The notes under the pieces were generated by a model that searched no databases, was not told the DNA's origin, and saw only the letters and a list, made by a program, of their open reading frames with translations. Source: Bacteroidota bacterium (GTDB lineage Bacteria > Bacteroidota > Bacteroidia > J057 > JADKCL01). Taken from it: DNA of 36,054 nt. This document shows positions 24,073 through 32,155 of this stretch, one piece after another (position 1 is the stretch's first letter; every line of letters starts with the position of its first letter). The stretch covers positions 1 through 36,054 of the forward strand of contig JADKCL010000017.1 in NCBI GenBank assembly GCA_016718825.1, in the 5' to 3' direction. The position numbers and the translations under genes are program-made.

Positions 24073-24543
24073 TCAAAATAAAGGATATAACAGCCCGTGC
24101 CGCCTTCCAGTAGGGGAGACATTTCGAAGGGGGAAAAAGGAGCACATCCATCCAGATTCGCTATGGCTAATGATTTTAAGATGCTCGTGCGGGACACCAT
24201 CTCGTCCCAATAGGTAAATTAACAAAGCCGTTTCCATCGTTTTCTCTATCGGTGCGCGATGATTCGTTGGCCAATGCTCGTTGGTCCCGGAATAGAAAAA
24301 GGGGTAGCAAACGAAATTACCTTCTCGTAAGATTTCCAAAACAGGTGCCAATTCCGTCAGGTCGCCGTTAGTTGTGTCAATCGACATGCTATCGGCGGTG
24401 AGATGGATTCCACATATCCGTTTAGCAAAGCCATTCGTGGGTGTCCATGTCGAGTAGAATTCTGTATCGGTTCTTGCCCGAAGGGTAATTGTGAAAGAGA
24501 GGAGTAAGCCAAGCGTCAAAATAGCGTTTCGAGTAAAATTCAT
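24073..24543 (-). CDS. Secreted hypothetical protein, possibly a divergent OmpA-like domain
   Basis: The protein has 156 residues. The signal peptide is M-N-F-T-R-N-A-I-L-T-L-G-L-L-L-S-F-T-I-T-L-R-A-R. The body has the layout of an OmpA C-terminal domain in weak form: L-T-E-L-A-P-V-L-E-I-L-R-E-G-N-F, then a loop, then T-M-E-T-A-L-L-I-Y-L-L-G-R-D-G-V-P-H-E-H-L-K-I-I-S-H-S-E. This parallels the x-R-A-x-A-V-x-D-Y-L-x-x-x-G-I-x-x-x-R-L pattern, but without the usual peptidoglycan-binding Asp and Arg. I treat the similarity as tentative. It stands alone, with 240 bases before the divergent TetR gene. Confidence 0.6.
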   Translation of the reverse strand: MNFTRNAILTLGLLLSFTITLRARTDTEFYSTWTPTNGFAKRICGIHLTADSMSIDTTNGDLTELAPVLEILREGNFVCYPFFYSGTNEHWPTNHRAPIEKTMETALLIYLLGRDGVPHEHLKIISHSESGWMCSFFPLRNVSPTGRRHGLLYPLF

Positions 24544-24747
24544 AAGGCTGAAAAACGTTTCCTAAAAGGTCGTGAAATTTGGTGAAAAATGAAAACGCGG
24601 ATTCAGGATACAGCGCTTAGTCGAATCTCCTTGCAACAGTTGAAGTGTGGGCCTTTTTTGTTCCCAAGTAGGTTTCAAATATATTTTTTGCCTTTTCGAG
24701 CATCAGACGACCTCTTGGAGTGGGCAAGAAAAAAATCAAGCAAGACC

Positions 24748-24779
24748 TTGTGCTTTTAGACCGAACGGTCTTAACTTTG
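24748..24779 (+). promoter_or_regulatory. Promoter of the TetR-family gene
   Basis: TTG (24748-24750), a 21-base spacer and TAACTTTG (24772-24779) fit the Bacteroidota consensus at all positions. ATG 24785 is only 5 bases past the -7 element and no Shine-Dalgarno sequence is seen, so the transcript is predicted to be leaderless or nearly so. Confidence 0.7.
24758..24771. promoter_or_regulatory. TetR-type operator 1 (AGACCG-AA-CGGTCT)
   Basis: Perfect 6+2+6 palindrome placed between the -33 and -7 elements of the regulator's own promoter. The same half-sites recur at 25396-25411 before the next gene, which makes the pair very unlikely to be chance and predicts autorepression. Confidence 0.75.
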
Positions 24780-24784
24780 CAATC

Positions 24785-25381
24785 ATGGAAGCGAAAGCCG
24801 ACCGCACGCGGCGGATCATCATCGAGAAGGCGAGCAGTCTGTTTAACCGAAAAGGTTATCACGGCACTTCCATGAGTGACATTCTCAAAGCAACAGGATT
24901 GGCCAAGGGAGGCGTTTACGGGCACTTTTCCGGGAAAGAAGAGATTGCCGCAGAGGCCTTTGAGCACGCCTTCTACAAGGTCATGGACGAATTGGCGATC
25001 CGGATCAAAAGCAGCGAAACGGCATTGGGGAAACTCGAAGCCATTCTTGATTTCTATGCACTTTTCCTTTCCGCCCCGCCCGTGGACGGCGGCTGTCCGA
25101 TTCTGAATCAGTCCGGCTACGCCTTGGACGATGTGCCCGCGATGGCCAAACTCGTTTCCCGCGCGACGCGTACGATGCTCGATGCACTCGTCCGTATCCT
25201 CGAGAAAGGCCAAAAATATGGCCAAATCAAAGCAGAAATAGAGGCTGAGGCCTACGCAGAAATTATTTACAGCAGGATTGAAGGTGCCTTGGCACTTGCA
25301 AAGGCGACGCGTGACGAGGTGCGGCTGCACCGGTTGCTCGAAGCTTTGCGGCAAGACATGCGCCGAGACCTGACCGCATAA
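24785..25381 (+). CDS. TetR/AcrR-family transcriptional repressor
   Basis: The protein has 198 residues. The N-terminal helix-turn-helix domain is typical: R-T-R-R-I-I-I-E-K-A-S-S-L-F-N-R-K-G-Y-H, then T-S-M-S-D-I-L-K-A-T-G-L-A-K-G-G-V-Y-G-H-F-S-G-K-E-E-I. The C-terminal ligand domain contains G-G-C-P-I-L-N, a motif of one TetR subgroup, and is all-helical. It probably binds the palindromes at 24758-24771 (own promoter) and 25396-25411 (thioesterase promoter), repressing both until a ligand binds; the thioesterase partner suggests an acyl-CoA or related small molecule, which is an inference. ATG 24785 is supported by the promoter position. Confidence 0.93.
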   Translation: MEAKADRTRRIIIEKASSLFNRKGYHGTSMSDILKATGLAKGGVYGHFSGKEEIAAEAFEHAFYKVMDELAIRIKSSETALGKLEAILDFYALFLSAPPVDGGCPILNQSGYALDDVPAMAKLVSRATRTMLDALVRILEKGQKYGQIKAEIEAEAYAEIIYSRIEGALALAKATRDEVRLHRLLEALRQDMRRDLTA

Positions 25382-25395
25382 AATTTTTACAAAAA

Positions 25396-25411
25396 TAGAC
25401 CGATCGGTCTA
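25396..25411. promoter_or_regulatory. TetR-type operator 2 (TAGACCGATCGGTCTA)
   Basis: Perfect 16-bp palindrome 22 bases before the thioesterase start, with the same half-site (AGACCG/CGGTCT, 2-base centre) as operator 1. It lies between the TetR stop and the thioesterase ribosome-binding site, so the second gene probably has its own repressed promoter as well. Confidence 0.75.
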
Positions 25412-25433
25412 AATAATAGAAAAGGAGAAAAAT

Positions 25434-25946
25434 ATGTTATACGGAACGATGCAACTTCCAAAAGTCCTCCAAAGTGAGGCCATTGTTCGGTTTCAGGATT
25501 GCGATCCCTTCAACCACCTGAACAATGCCCGTTACATCGACTACTTCCTCAATGCCCGCGAGGATCAGTTGCTCAAGCATTACGGGCTTGATATCTACGG
25601 CCATGCCATGACGACGGGCGCCGGTTGGGTCGTGGGCCGCAATCAGATCGCCTATTTCAAGCCCGCCAAGCTCATGGAGCAGGTGGTCATCGAAACGCAG
25701 CTGATTCGTTTTGGCAGCAGGGACATTACCGTAGAGATGCGGATGCTGGACGCAGAAAAAACGCAGATCAAGGCCTTTATGTGGGCAAATTTCATCCACT
25801 TCCGTGTTGCGTCAGGCAAATCTGAGGTGCATTCGGAGCAGCTGATGAATATGTTTGGCGAAGTGCATGCTCCGATGGAGGCAGCAACATTCGATGAACG
25901 GTTTATGCAGTTGGTCGGCGGGAGCTCGAAGGCTTCGCGGGGCTGA
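25434..25946 (+). CDS. Hotdog-fold acyl-CoA thioesterase (4HBT family)
   Basis: The protein has 170 residues. The 4HBT pattern is clear: R-F-Q-D-C-D-P-F-N-H-L-N-N-A-R-Y-I-D-Y-F-L-N-A-R-E, where D-C-D-P-F-N-H-L-N-N carries the catalytic Asp and the substrate-site Asn/His. Further along, V-V-G-R-N-Q-I-A-Y-F-K-P-A forms the next strand. The enzyme would hydrolyse an acyl-CoA thioester in the cytosol; chain length or aromatic preference cannot be read from sequence. A strong Shine-Dalgarno AAAGGAG lies 7-8 bases before ATG 25434. It is paired with and probably controlled by the TetR gene immediately upstream. C-terminal tail K-A-S-R-G is short and non-conserved. Confidence 0.88.
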   Translation: MLYGTMQLPKVLQSEAIVRFQDCDPFNHLNNARYIDYFLNAREDQLLKHYGLDIYGHAMTTGAGWVVGRNQIAYFKPAKLMEQVVIETQLIRFGSRDITVEMRMLDAEKTQIKAFMWANFIHFRVASGKSEVHSEQLMNMFGEVHAPMEAATFDERFMQLVGGSSKASRG

Positions 25947-25965
25947 TTTGCGATCCCAAAGAAAA

Positions 25966-26009
25966 AATTCCCCGCAGCGTGGGCTTTACCTACGCTTGCG
26001 GGGATTTTT
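25966..26009 (+). terminator. Intrinsic terminator after the thioesterase gene
   Basis: A long stem, CCCCGCAGCGTGGG paired with CCTACGCTTGCGGGG (a few mismatches), with flanking A-run and T-run (ATTTTT). Confidence 0.8.
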
Positions 26010-26010
26010 G

Positions 26011-26352
26011 CCGACTGTTGACTGATGTATTTTAGTCCGAGGCTTACAGGGAAAACTCGGATGAACTGGGTAAGAAGGGAACTGGAGTTTCAGTTTGAGT
26101 TCGAGGCGGAAGTTCGATGTGATTGTTCTCGGCGCCCGAACAAGTTGGTGCTCAATTGGGGTGATTTTTGAGTCGTCTTTTTTGTGAACGGCTTCACTTT
26201 CAATCTTGATTTTCCCTTCATTTTCAATGATCGTGAACGAGTTCTCTCTCATTCTCAATACTTAAAAATACGTTGGGCCTTTGACATCTCGTGTCAAGGA
26301 ATTCGAAGTAATTTTTATTTTTATTGCGCTGATTGTAAGGAAAGTATCTCAT
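26011..26352. other. Gene-poor interval
   Basis: No gene that I can support. A 90-codon - strand frame (25986-26258) runs into the terminator and has no recognisable features. The only structure noted is a small inverted repeat, TTGACA-TCTCG-TGTCAA, at 26281-26297. Confidence 0.5.
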
Positions 26353-26388
26353 AAAAAAACAAGGCCCGCCGTTGCCAGCGAGCCTTGC
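26353..26388 (-). terminator. Intrinsic terminator of the first T9SS-secreted protein
   Basis: On the - strand GCAAGGCTCGC, a short loop and GGCGGGCCTTGT form a stem followed by seven T's. An almost identical terminator follows the paralogue (28418-28456). Confidence 0.85.
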
Positions 26389-27190
26389 TCAATCAATCGT
26401 TTCAGAGAGTAATTTACTGTACAATCAGCTTGCCGGATCCGACGACGCCGGATGCGCTTTCCAAGTTGAAGAGGTAGATGCCAGCAGGCAAACCACTTGC
26501 GTTCAATTCGTGTTGTTCGCCGGTGATGCCTTTGTCTTGCAGCAAAATTTTGCCGGTGATGTCGCGGACCGTGAGCGTGTGTTTTTCGCCGCTCAGGTTG
26601 TCAAAGCGAATCATCGTGCTGCCGTTGAAGGGATTCGGAGCCACACCCAAATGGATGTTGTTGCGTCCAGGCTGCACTGCGACCAAGGTCGCCAAGGTAT
26701 TCAGCGTCGTATTGGTCACGACGGCCGAATTGAAATCAAAGTAGATATGCGCCGTGTTGGTCAATTCCGTTCCCAAAGGCAGGGTGCTTTTTGGCGTGAT
26801 GCGGTAGATGACGTGGCCATGGCTGCCCGGCTCATTGGTGTTGGAATCAGGCAACATGATGTTCCGGAATTCGAAGGCCAATTTGCCAAAATCGTTGTGC
26901 CAGGTGAAAGGATGGCTTCCGCCGATCACTTCCAAGGTGCTTTGGTCAAAATCGACATCCAAAGTATCGCGCAAAATCACGTCTGTCGCATAGAAGTTTC
27001 CGGTATTTTGGAAGCGAATTTTGTAGGTGAGTTGGGTGCCCGGTGCAATGTCTCCCGAGTTTCCGACACCGGCAGGGGTTGCAGCCTTGTCATTTGGATC
27101 GTAGGAGGAAAGTACCGTCATATCAGCACCATCGACGTTATCTCCAGGGGCAACGTCGCCAGCAATCGGATTGATGGTCGCTTGAAATGC
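26353..27190. repeat. 838-bp direct repeat (3' half of T9SS paralogue), copy 1
   Basis: It matches 28418-29255 with about 30 base differences by hand count. It covers the terminator, the sorting domain and the S-Y-D-P-N-D-K domain. Similarity falls sharply upstream of about 27190. Confidence 0.85.
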
Positions 27191-28111
27191 TAAAGTTGAG
27201 CCGACAACAGTATTGACAGGAATGGTCAAATCGCAAACGACTGCACTTTGGTCACCCGGCATGAGGTTCCCAACATTCCAGGAAATTGTATTTCCAGATT
27301 GCGTTCCGTTACCGGATGCCCATGTGAAAATCAGGCTGGGGTCGTAGGTGAAGGTGATTGAGCCACTCAGATAAGTCGTGCCTAAATTTGCGTAATGTAT
27401 AGAATATGAGCGTGTAAAGCCTGGAACAGGAGGGATGGCAACTAGGCTCACACGAAGGTCATTCATGTTGGCGATGGCGTCGATTCCGAAATTATTGCCG
27501 CTATGATAGGCTCCTGTGCCGCCTGAAACCACGGTATGGGTAATCCCTGAAGGTTCCGTGACCTGATGGTAAATCGGTGGAACACAACTAAAAGTGTAGC
27601 TTCCTGCAGGCAGGTTCACAGCCCAATTTCCATTGGCGTCAGAAGTCAGGAAGTGGTTACCGGGTTGGATATTCAACGTACTGTTTGGCCAAATGGGTTC
27701 GCCAATGTCTTGCGTACCATTGCCATTTGTGTCATGATAGGTCACGCCACTGATCAGGTCGTGGTTGGGGCAAAACGAATCCACCACAATCGAGATGAAG
27801 GATGAGTCCCAATCCCAGGTCAGAGAATCCCAAGCGCGAAACGTTGCAAGGTAAGTTCCTGGGCTTGAATAGGTATGCGAAATAGGTTGGCCGGTATAGG
27901 TTTGGCCCATACCACCATCACCAAAGTCCCACCATTGCATCGTTTGGGTAAATGTCCCGGTGGTGTCCACGGCATAAAACATTACAGGCGAACCAATACA
28001 GGGTGTAAAGGGCAAATAGGAAATTGCATGGCTGTGCATGAATTGCCCTTGAAGATGCGGGGCAAAAAATAGGAACAAGAGCAAGTACGAAAGCAATCCT
28101 GATTTTTTCAT
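26414..28111 (-). CDS. T9SS-secreted protein with PKD, SdrD_B-like and SYDPNDK domains
   Basis: About 565 residues. Order: signal peptide (M-K-K-S-G-L-L-S-Y-L-L-L-F-L-F-F), PKD domain with W-D-F-G-D-G-G and the closing H-T-Y-S-S-P-G-T-Y (about 35-110), an SdrD_B/Cna_B-like domain (G-V-T-Y-H-D-T-N-G-N-G-T-Q-D-I-G-E). Then come a DUF11-like beta domain, a domain with S-Y-D-P-N-D-K (annotated as DUF7619 or conserved repeat domain) and the T9SS type A sorting domain (A-P-N-P-F-N-G-S-T, L-P-A-G-I-Y-L-F, G-K-L-I-V-Q). Exported to the periplasm by Sec and across the outer membrane by T9SS, probably to the cell surface. ATG 28111 is preferred over 28120 because it sits 49 bases from a promoter placed exactly as in the paralogue. 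Confidence 0.9.
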   Translation of the reverse strand: MKKSGLLSYLLLFLFFAPHLQGQFMHSHAISYLPFTPCIGSPVMFYAVDTTGTFTQTMQWWDFGDGGMGQTYTGQPISHTYSSPGTYLATFRAWDSLTWDWDSSFISIVVDSFCPNHDLISGVTYHDTNGNGTQDIGEPIWPNSTLNIQPGNHFLTSDANGNWAVNLPAGSYTFSCVPPIYHQVTEPSGITHTVVSGGTGAYHSGNNFGIDAIANMNDLRVSLVAIPPVPGFTRSYSIHYANLGTTYLSGSITFTYDPSLIFTWASGNGTQSGNTISWNVGNLMPGDQSAVVCDLTIPVNTVVGSTLAFQATINPIAGDVAPGDNVDGADMTVLSSYDPNDKAATPAGVGNSGDIAPGTQLTYKIRFQNTGNFYATDVILRDTLDVDFDQSTLEVIGGSHPFTWHNDFGKLAFEFRNIMLPDSNTNEPGSHGHVIYRITPKSTLPLGTELTNTAHIYFDFNSAVVTNTTLNTLATLVAVQPGRNNIHLGVAPNPFNGSTMIRFDNLSGEKHTLTVRDITGKILLQDKGITGEQHELNASGLPAGIYLFNLESASGVVGSGKLIVQ

Positions 28112-28159
28112 AAAACTCATTTTTAAGTGCCAATCAATCAGTCGATTGGGACAACAGGA

Positions 28160-28190
28160 TAAAGTTCTTCGGATTACATTCCTTTTGCAA
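28160..28190 (-). promoter_or_regulatory. Promoter of the first T9SS-secreted protein
   Basis: On the - strand, TTG (28190-28188), a 20-base spacer and GAACTTTA (28167-28160). The -7 box is only a partial match (6 of 8 at most), but the whole element aligns with the paralogue's promoter at 30228-30258 at the same distance from the start. Confidence 0.5.
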
Positions 28191-28417
28191 GGTTAATGGT
28201 TGCCTTAGTTACGTATCCAAATCTTTATGGTGTATGTATGTGATTGTAAATTAATGTATTGATTCGAATAGGATTTTGCTTTTTAACCGTGTGCCAATCC
28301 TCTCCAGAATTCTCGTGATGGAACAGGAATGGCATTCTTGAAGCATTTTCGAAATGCAATACGATGATTAGTATGGGATTCCGAATGAGGCAAATTCCGC
28401 GGCTTGATGGGAGCAAC

Positions 28418-28456
28418 AAAAAAACAAGGCCCGCCGTTGCCGGCGAGCCTTGCTCA
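28418..28456 (-). terminator. Intrinsic terminator of the second T9SS-secreted protein
   Basis: Same stem as at 26353-26388, with seven T's on the - strand; the stem here is GCAAGGCTCGCCGG... paired with ...CGGCGGGCCTTG. Confidence 0.85.
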
Positions 28457-29255
28457 ATCAATCGTTTCAGACCAAGAATTACTGTACAATCAGCTTGCCG
28501 GATCCGACGACGCCGGATGCGCTTTCCAAGTTGAAGAGGTAGATGCCAGCAGGCAAACCACTTGCGTTCAATTCGTGTTGTTCGCCGGTGATGCCCTTGT
28601 CTTGCAGCAAAATTTTGCCGGTGATGTCGCGGACCGTGAGCGTGTGCTTTTCGCCGCTCAAGTTGTCAAAGCGAATCATCGTGCTGCCGTTGAAGGGATT
28701 TGGAGCCACACCCAAGTGGATGCTGTTGCGTCCAGGCTGCACTGCAACCAAAGTGGCAAGCGTATTCAGCGTCGTATTGGTCACGATGGCCGAATTGAAG
28801 TCAAAGTAGATATGCGCCGTGTTGGTCAATTCCGTTCCCAAAGGCAGGGTGCTTTTTGGCGTGATGCGGTAGATGACGTGGCCGTGGCTACCCGGCTCAT
28901 TGGTGTTGGAATCAGGCAACATGATGTTGCGGAATTCGAAGGCCAATTTGCCAAAATCGTTGTGCCAGGTGAAGGGGTGACTGCCGCCGATGACTTCCAA
29001 GGTGCTTTGGTCAAAATCGACATCCAAGGTATCGCGCAAAATCACGTCGGTCGCATAGAAGTTTCCGGTATTTTGGAAGCGAATCTTATAGGTCAAGCGG
29101 GTACCCGGTGCAATGTCTCCCGAGTTTCCGACACCGGCAGGGGTTGCAGCCTTGTCATTGGGATCGTAGGAGGAAAGTACCGTCATATCAGCACCATCGA
29201 CGTTATCTCCAGGGGCAACGTCGCCAGCAATCGGATTGATGGTGGCTTGGAATGG
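28418..29255. repeat. 838-bp direct repeat (3' half of T9SS paralogue), copy 2
   Basis: Partner of 26353-27190. The C-terminal 265 or so residues encoded differ at only about three positions between the two proteins. Confidence 0.85.
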
Positions 29256-30179
29256 CAGTGCAGTACCCACGACCGTATTGACGGGAATCGTCAATTGGCA
29301 GGTTACCGATCCAGAAGTTCCAGGCAAAAGGTTGCCGAGGCTCCAAGAAACGGTATTTCCAGCATGCGTTCCATTGTTAGATGCGCCCACATAGATCAGG
29401 CTTGCATCGTGGTCAAACGTCAAAGTTGCGTTGAGTACGGTCGTCCCCACGTTTTCATAGTGAAGGTAGTAGGTGCGGGTAAATCCAGGTACCGGAGGAA
29501 TGGAGTAGAAGCTCACACGAAGGTCATTCATGTTGGCAATTGGGCTGATTCCGAAGTCATTGCCGCTGTGAATTGCACCCGTACCACCGGAAGCGATCGT
29601 ATAAGATTGTCCCGAAGGTTCAGTGATTTGATGGTAGGTCGGCGGAACACACGTAAATGTGTAGCTTCCCGTGGGCAGATTCACAGCCCAGTTGCCATTC
29701 GCATCGGAAGTCATAAAGAAGTTTCCAGGCTGGATATTGATGATCCGGTTGGGCCAATCAAGCTCTCCAATGTCTTGGTTGCCATTGCCGTTGGCGTCAT
29801 TGTAGGTCGTACCACTGAAGTAGTCGTGGTTGGCACAGAATGAGTCGACGGTGATGTTAAAGAATAACGAATCAGAAAATCCAGAGATCGAGTCCCAAGA
29901 ATAGAAGTTCACCGTGTACGTGCCTGGGCTGCTGTAAACATGGGAAATGTTGGGTTGCTGTGAGGTGCTGCTTCCGTTGCCGCCGTCACCAAAGCTCCAC
30001 CACATCCAGGATTGCGTGTAGTTGCCACTCGTGTCAGTTGCATAGAACATGACAGGGGCGCCGACGCAAGGGGTGAAGGGTAGATAGGAGATGACGTGTG
30101 TAGGCATCATTTGAGCCTGGCCTAACACGGGAAAAAGAAAGCAAGCGAGCAAGAGTGGAAATAAAAATAACTTTTTCAT
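28479..30179 (-). CDS. T9SS-secreted protein, tandem paralogue of the preceding one
   Basis: The protein has 566 residues with the same order: signal peptide (M-K-K-L-F-L-F-P-L-L-L-A-C-F-L-F-P), PKD domain (W-W-S-F-G-D-G-G, H-V-Y-S-S-P-G-T-Y), SdrD_B-like domain (G-T-T-Y-N-D-A-N-G-N-G-N-Q-D-I-G-E), DUF11-like domain, S-Y-D-P-N-D-K domain and T9SS sorting domain. The first 300 residues are roughly two-thirds identical to the neighbour; the rest is nearly identical. It has its own promoter and terminator, so the two genes are separate units that can vary independently. Likely surface-exposed or released; adhesion is a reasonable guess for PKD/SdrD_B proteins but unproven. Confidence 0.9.
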   Translation of the reverse strand: MKKLFLFPLLLACFLFPVLGQAQMMPTHVISYLPFTPCVGAPVMFYATDTSGNYTQSWMWWSFGDGGNGSSTSQQPNISHVYSSPGTYTVNFYSWDSISGFSDSLFFNITVDSFCANHDYFSGTTYNDANGNGNQDIGELDWPNRIINIQPGNFFMTSDANGNWAVNLPTGSYTFTCVPPTYHQITEPSGQSYTIASGGTGAIHSGNDFGISPIANMNDLRVSFYSIPPVPGFTRTYYLHYENVGTTVLNATLTFDHDASLIYVGASNNGTHAGNTVSWSLGNLLPGTSGSVTCQLTIPVNTVVGTALPFQATINPIAGDVAPGDNVDGADMTVLSSYDPNDKAATPAGVGNSGDIAPGTRLTYKIRFQNTGNFYATDVILRDTLDVDFDQSTLEVIGGSHPFTWHNDFGKLAFEFRNIMLPDSNTNEPGSHGHVIYRITPKSTLPLGTELTNTAHIYFDFNSAIVTNTTLNTLATLVAVQPGRNSIHLGVAPNPFNGSTMIRFDNLSGEKHTLTVRDITGKILLQDKGITGEQHELNASGLPAGIYLFNLESASGVVGSGKLIVQ

Positions 30180-30227
30180 AAGCCTTACCATTTAGTCTCA
30201 ACCATAATTTTGATTGTGATAACGATA

Positions 30228-30258
30228 CAAAGATTCGCCACCTGCATTCTCTTTACAA
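30228..30258 (-). promoter_or_regulatory. Promoter of the second T9SS-secreted protein
   Basis: On the - strand, TTG (30258-30256), a 20-base spacer and AATCTTTG (30235-30228), 7 of 8 matches to TAnnTTTG. The -7 box starts 49 bases from ATG 30179, as in the paralogue. Confidence 0.6.
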
Positions 30259-30311
30259 GTCTGTTTGACGGGAATGTTACGTATCCAAATTAATTTTATT
30301 GACTTAAATTG

Positions 30312-32109
30312 TTATTTGTCAATAGATAATCCTGTCTGTACGTGCCATAGATCTGCATAAATTCCACCCTGCAAAATCAGTGCATCATGCGTTCCATGTT
30401 CGGCAACACGGCCCTTGTCGATGACCAAAATGCGGTTGGCTTGCCGAATTGTACTCAAGCGATGCGCTACGACGATCGCAGTCCGACCTTGGGCATATTT
30501 TTCGAGATTCTCCTGAATTGCCCGTTCGGTTTCGGTATCCACCGAACTCGTAGCCTCGTCCAGAATCAAAACGGGGGCATTTTTCAGGATCGCACGGGCA
30601 ATGCTCAAGCGCTGCCGCTGCCCGCCGGAGAGTTTGATGCCGCGTTCGCCGACGATACTTTGGTAGCCTTCGGGCAGGCTCATGACAAAGTCATGCAACT
30701 GCGCTGCCTTGGCAGCTTCCTCGATTTCCGATTCGCTTGCGCCTTGCTGACCATAGGCGATGTTGTCGGCAATCGTACCATGAAACAGGTAGACATCCTG
30801 ACTCACCAAGGCGATGTTTCGCCGCAGATCCTTCAGTTTCAGATCACGCAAATCTTCCCCATCCAGCTCGATTTTTCCGTCCTTCACGTCGTAAAAACGC
30901 AGCAAAAGCTTGATCAAGGTTGATTTTCCCGAACCGGTCGTTCCTGCAATTCCGATCGTTTCCCCGGCAGCCACTTCAAAGTCAAGGCCTTGCAGGACTG
31001 GAACCTCGTTGCCGTAATCAAAGGACACATTTTCAAATCGAATATTTCCGTTTGCACGGCCGATCGCCTTCGCACCGGCACGGTCCACAATCGTGGCTTC
31101 CACATCCAGCAAGCCAAAAATCCGTTTGGCGCTCGCCTTGGCGCGCTCATAGCTGTCCAAGGTCGCGCCCAAGCGCGTGATCGGCCATAGCAGCCGCTGA
31201 ATCATCATCGAAAACAAAACCAATTCGCCGACGGTGATCATGCCGTTGTCTTTCAGGACCCAGTAGCTGCCCAGCAGCAATGTGCCCCCAAATCCGACGG
31301 CTACGAGCATGCGAATCAGCGGAACATACACGGCGCTGAGTTTGATCGCCGAAAAATTCGCTTCACGATAAGCCTCCGAATTGGCTGCAACCCGTTCGCG
31401 CTCATAGTCTTCTGCGGAAAAGCTTTTGATGACGGCGATGCCGCTCAGGTTGTTTTCCATCCGGCTACCCAGCAATCCGGCTTCGTCACGCATCTTTGCA
31501 TACCGCGGGCCAACCAGCTTTTGGTAACGGCGGCTTCCCCATAAAATGAATGGAATCGGCACCATTCCAATCAATGCCAATTGCCAGCTCGTCGTGAACA
31601 AAATGATCCCTGAAAAGATGAACAGCACGACCAATTGCAGGATTTCGTTGAAGCCGGTGTTGAGGAAACGCTCCAATTGATTGACGTCATCGCTGAGAAT
31701 CGCCAACGTGTCGCCCATGCGGTGCTTTTCGAAGTAGGCCATTTCGCGGTGTTGCAGGTGGTCGTAGGTGTGTACGCGCAGGTCGTGTTGCACGCGTTGC
31801 GCGAGGCGTTTGAAGCCAAAATCCAAGTAGCCATTCGAAGAAACTCTCCACCCCGAAAATCAGGACCGTTAGCACTGAAAGGAAAATCGCCAAGGACCAG
31901 GCATCGTCGGTGCGGGCAAGCCAACGCATCCACGCAGGCGCTTCCCCACGTACCGCGTCGATGACCCAGCCCACCAACAACGGCGGCATCAGGTCAAAAA
32001 CCTTGTTGGTCACGCTCGCGGCAGAAGCCAGTAAAAATTGACTGCGGTAGGGTTGGAGGAATTGAAACAGCCGCCGCATGGGGCGGTCATTCGGATGGGG
32101 AATCGCCAT
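30312..32109 (-). CDS. ABC exporter, fused permease-ATPase (MsbA-like), one frameshift
   Basis: About 599 residues after repair. The N-terminal part (M-R-R-L-F-Q-F-L-Q-P-Y-R-S-Q-F) and the first two membrane helices end F-F-E-W-L. A one-base shift near 31824-31831 joins these to D-F-G-F-K-R-L-A-Q-R-V-Q-H-D-L-R. The remaining helices follow, then the ATPase domain with Walker A G-T-T-G-S-G-K-S-T, Q-loop S-Q-D-V-Y-L-F, signature L-S-G-G-Q-R-Q-R, Walker B V-L-I-L-D-E-A-T-S-S and H-loop V-V-A-H-R-L-S, all intact. One full half-transporter that would dimerise in the inner membrane to export lipid or another hydrophobic substrate. Last gene of an operon led by the beta-propeller protein, 46 bases after its neighbour. 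Confidence 0.88.
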
Positions 32110-32155
32110 GCCCGAAAATTAGGCATTCTGACGGCGAAAAGGAGACTAAATGCAA

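Noticed and set aside
25986..26258. 90-codon - strand open frame
   Set aside because: Runs into the thioesterase terminator, no signal, motif or promoter.
26281..26297. Inverted repeat TTGACA-TCTCG-TGTCAA in the gene-poor interval
   Set aside because: Only 6 bp per arm, no second copy and no gene I can support next to it.
28404..29843. 479-codon + strand open frame opposite the second T9SS gene, with a similar one opposite the first (26372-27193)
   Set aside because: They resemble each other only because the sense genes are near-identical; they are shadow frames.
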